Positions 61,339 to 64,000 of a stretch of 64,000 nucleotides of DNA are shown here, piece after piece. The notes under the pieces are model-generated. The model saw only the letters and a program-made list of their open reading frames with translations, was not told the origin of the DNA and ran no database searches. Within the stretch, counting starts at the first letter, position 1, and each line of letters starts with the position of its first letter. The stretch lies in assembly GCA_009602735.1 (NCBI GenBank), contig WELA01001485.1, positions 1 to 64,000 of the forward strand. Direction: 5' to 3'. The translations under genes and the position numbers were made by a program. The DNA is from Mesotaenium endlicherianum (lineage: Eukaryota; Streptophyta; Zygnematophyceae; Zygnematales; Mesotaeniaceae).

Positions 61339-63924
61339 ATGTCTTCATCAGTATACACCAATAACTTCAAACGCAACGTAGCAGATAAATATACCATTTA
61401 CAATAGTCTGTTTGCAGCGCTGCCTTTTTCCGGAGTAGCCAATGTTGGCGCTTTTCTCCCCATTCTTTTACAAGCTTGTGTTGACGGATACGCCAATGGG
61501 AAAAGCCCCATAGAGATCATCAACGAGTTCTTTCAGCAGCATACCCGCGTGCGCGAGGAGACCGACAAGATCGACCGGCTCTTCAAATCCGTTCAGTATA
61601 TCGAAAGGCAGGTGGTATTATTCGATGCCATCGAAGATGCTGCTTTTGATTCTGTCAATGATATCAATGGCGCCGGCAGCCTGAAGGGCCTCTATAATGA
61701 AGCTGTTTTCACCGGAAAAACACAGGCCCTGAAAAACAAATTGCGCAAATTCAAGGTGCGGGTTGTACTCACAGCGCATCCCACCCAGTTTTATCCGGGT
61801 AATGTACTGGGCATCATTCACGACATGAGCGATGCCATCAATAAAAACGATTTCCATACCATCAACCAATACATCCAGCAGTTGGGCATCACGCCTTTCT
61901 TTAACAAGAAGCAACCCACGCCTTATGATGAAGCGGTCAATCTCATGTGGTACCTGGAAAACATCCTTTACCAATCCATCGGTAATATCTACAATTTTAT
62001 TGCCCGCGAAATATTCGACAACGATTACGACGGAGACAATCCTTTCATTGAACTGGGCTTCTGGCCTGGTGGCGACAGGGATGGGAATCCCTTTGTCAAT
62101 GCTGCTACTACTATCAAAGTAGCGGAGGCACTGAGAAGCGCTATCATCGTATGTTATTACCGGGATATCCGCAAACTCAAGCGCCGCCTCACTTTCTCGG
62201 GTGTAGACCAGATGGTGCACGAACTGGAGGAACAACTATATGCAAACGTTTTCCGTCCAACCGATTGCTGTCATATCGGCAAAGATGAGCTCCTTCATAA
62301 GCTTTACGATATACGCAACCTGATGGTATCGCAGCACCATTCCCTGTTCCTGCAAAGAGTTGATAGCCTGATACACAAAGTGAAGATATTCGGTATGCAT
62401 TTCGCTTCACTCGACGTGAGGCAGGACAGTCGTATACACAGGCATGTGTTGCTGCAGATCAACAAAGAATTAAAAGAAAAATCTTTACACCCCGTACTGC
62501 CCGACAATTACGAAACGCTCAGCCCCACTGCACAAATTGCGGTGCTGGCCGATCTGCACGGCAACATCGATCCTGCGCTCTTCAAGGATACCATTACCAG
62601 GGATACCCTTGAAAGCATGTATGCCATCAACCACATACAACAGTTAAACGGAGAAGCCGGCTGTCATCGTTACATCATCAGCAATTGCCAGAGCGCGGTA
62701 AATGTGATGGAAGTATATGCCCTGCTCCGTTTATGCGGATGGAGCAAGGAATTGCTCAGCATCGACATTGTTCCTTTGTTTGAGACCATCGACGACCTGC
62801 AGCATGCAGAATCGATCATGGAGTTGCTTTATACACTTCCCATCTACAAGCAACACCTGCACCTGCGTAAGCAACAGCAAACCATAATGCTCGGCTTCAG
62901 CGATGGCACCAAAGACGGTGGATACCTGCAGGCCAACTGGAGCATTTATACGGCCAAAGAAAACCTTACTGCTATTTCGCGCAAATACAATATTAAAGCC
63001 CGCTTCTTCGATGGCCGCGGAGGCCCCCCTTCCCGCGGCGGAGGTAAAACGAATAAGTTTTATGCTTCACTCGGCAGCAATATTGAGAACGAGGAAATAC
63101 AGATTACTGTACAGGGACAAACCATTACGTCCAATTTCGGCACCATACAATCATCGCAGTATAACCTGGAGCAATTACTGAGCGCCGGGGCCAGCAATGA
63201 ATTGTTTGCCGAAACACGCATACAGATATCGCAGCACGACCGTTTCATGCTGGAAGAACTGGGCAGGATCAGTCACGAAGCATACCAGTCGTTCAAAACA
63301 CATCCACTGTTTCTCTCTTACCTGCAACGGTTCAGTCCGCTGAATTATTACAGCAAAAGCAATATCGCCAGCCGCCCTTCCAAAAGGGGTAACGGTGGAA
63401 GTTTGAAATTCGAGGACCTCCGCGCCGTTCCATTTGTAGGAAGCTGGAGCCAGCTCAAACAAAACGTACCGGGCTTTTACGGTGTAGGCACTGCTTTGCA
63501 GGAAATGAAGAATAAAGGTTTGTGGAATGATGTGAAAGCGATGTTCCGCAATGTGCTTTTCTTCCGCACATTGATCGACAACAGCATGATGAGTATGCTG
63601 AAATCTTATTTTGCCTTAACGCAATACATCAAAGAAGATCCGCAGTACGGGCCCATCTGGCAACTCATCAAAGACGAGTTCGATCTCACTCGGAGGCTCG
63701 TATTACAACTGGCCGATGCGGCCGACCTGATGGCCGATGACCAGCCGGGCCGCGCTTCCATCCAGATGCGTGATAAGATTGTATTACCCTTGCTTACTAT
63801 CCAGCAGTATGCGCTACATCAACTGAATCAGCCCGAGACCAACGAGCAACTGAAAGTGGTGTATGAGAAACTGGTTACCAGGAGTATGTTCGGAATTATT
63901 AATGCTGCAAGAAACTCAGCATAA
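61339..63924 (+). CDS. ppc: Phosphoenolpyruvate carboxylase
   Basis: 861 residues. Catalytic His147 in VVLTAHPTQ, FWPGGDRDGNPFV, FGMHFASLDVRQDSRIH, GFSDGTKDGGYLQANW, FFDGRGGPPSRGGGKT (glycine loop), and the C-terminal RSMFGIINAARNSA. It carboxylates PEP to oxaloacetate to refill the TCA cycle. ATG 61339 is the start; the gap to the divergent sigma gene is 186 bases. The end abuts the dispersed repeat. Confidence 0.95.
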   Translation: MSSSVYTNNFKRNVADKYTIYNSLFAALPFSGVANVGAFLPILLQACVDGYANGKSPIEIINEFFQQHTRVREETDKIDRLFKSVQYIERQVVLFDAIEDAAFDSVNDINGAGSLKGLYNEAVFTGKTQALKNKLRKFKVRVVLTAHPTQFYPGNVLGIIHDMSDAINKNDFHTINQYIQQLGITPFFNKKQPTPYDEAVNLMWYLENILYQSIGNIYNFIAREIFDNDYDGDNPFIELGFWPGGDRDGNPFVNAATTIKVAEALRSAIIVCYYRDIRKLKRRLTFSGVDQMVHELEEQLYANVFRPTDCCHIGKDELLHKLYDIRNLMVSQHHSLFLQRVDSLIHKVKIFGMHFASLDVRQDSRIHRHVLLQINKELKEKSLHPVLPDNYETLSPTAQIAVLADLHGNIDPALFKDTITRDTLESMYAINHIQQLNGEAGCHRYIISNCQSAVNVMEVYALLRLCGWSKELLSIDIVPLFETIDDLQHAESIMELLYTLPIYKQHLHLRKQQQTIMLGFSDGTKDGGYLQANWSIYTAKENLTAISRKYNIKARFFDGRGGPPSRGGGKTNKFYASLGSNIENEEIQITVQGQTITSNFGTIQSSQYNLEQLLSAGASNELFAETRIQISQHDRFMLEELGRISHEAYQSFKTHPLFLSYLQRFSPLNYYSKSNIASRPSKRGNGGSLKFEDLRAVPFVGSWSQLKQNVPGFYGVGTALQEMKNKGLWNDVKAMFRNVLFFRTLIDNSMMSMLKSYFALTQYIKEDPQYGPIWQLIKDEFDLTRRLVLQLADAADLMADDQPGRASIQMRDKIVLPLLTIQQYALHQLNQPETNEQLKVVYEKLVTRSMFGIINAARNSA

Positions 63925-63932
63925 TTTATCGC

Positions 63933-64000
63933 CGTCATCCCGAGCGTAGCCGAGGGACCTTTTAGAATTTTCAACAAAACTTCATGAGATCCCTCGACTC
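63933..64000. repeat. Dispersed GTCATCCCGAGC repeat, cut by window edge
   Basis: CGTCATCCCGAGCGTAGCCGAGGG begins 8 bases after the PEP carboxylase stop and ends in GAGATCCCTCGACTC at the last base. Same family as 22408 and 27989. The right arm lies beyond the window. Confidence 0.8.

Overview
This window comes from the chromosome of a Bacteroidota bacterium, most likely a member of the Chitinophagaceae (Niastella/Chitinophaga-like). The grounds are a SusC/SusD glycan-uptake locus with an STN-bearing SusC, FecR and an ECF sigma factor of the Bacteroidota type, GH144 'glucoamylase family' enzymes, a DUF6266 protein, a DUF1501/DUF1800 pair, a PBP2-RodA-MreBCD layout without Shine-Dalgarno-led starts, and dispersed GTCATCCCGAGC repeats. 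No rRNA, tRNA or CRISPR array was seen.

Region by region. 1-10 kb is an AT-richer accessory island. It holds a truncated group II intron sitting exactly in a fragment of an ORF6N-domain gene, and a 1572-residue Avs-like STAND NTPase with an N-terminal PD-(D/E)XK-type nuclease domain. It also holds a three-gene HigB-like toxin / XRE antitoxin / SecB-like chaperone module, a secreted trypsin-like protease, and a small XRE repressor with a palindromic operator candidate. 10-13 kb has DUF6266 and hypothetical genes around a striking array of ~11-bp-phased (33-bp period) repeats in inverted orientation.

13.1-28 kb is a polysaccharide utilisation locus: ECF sigma factor, FecR anti-sigma factor, SusC with an STN domain, SusD, a LamG lipoprotein, two GH144 enzymes, a GH43-like enzyme with a discoidin-type domain, and a GH3 beta-glucosidase. 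GH144 with GH3 suggests that the target is a beta-1,2-glucan (inference). A convergent DUF1800-DUF1501 pair follows (28.1-31.1 kb).

31.2-47.8 kb is a coherent nitrate-assimilation region. It makes molybdenum cofactor (MoaA, MoeA, MoaD, MoaE, a MoaC-MogA fusion, MobA) and moves nitrate (NarK-type carrier). It reduces nitrate (one polypeptide holding a NasA-type catalytic part, an FAD/NAD(P)H reductase and a BFD domain) and nitrite (NirBD). It supplies siroheme precursor (CobA) and carries a cysteine-rich Crp/Fnr regulator. It also contains an odd protein in which a NirB-like scaffold without siroheme cysteines is joined to a rubredoxin.

47.8-51.4 kb holds divergent OPT and POT peptide transporters separated by a long perfect-looking hairpin. 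51.4-59.5 kb is housekeeping: purD, then the cell-shape and elongasome cluster mreB-mreC-mreD-mrdA-rodA followed by an MBL-fold hydrolase. 59.5-61.2 kb is a sigma factor / anti-sigma / Spy-like envelope-stress operon. 61.3-63.9 kb is phosphoenolpyruvate carboxylase, followed by another copy of the dispersed palindromic repeat at the window edge.
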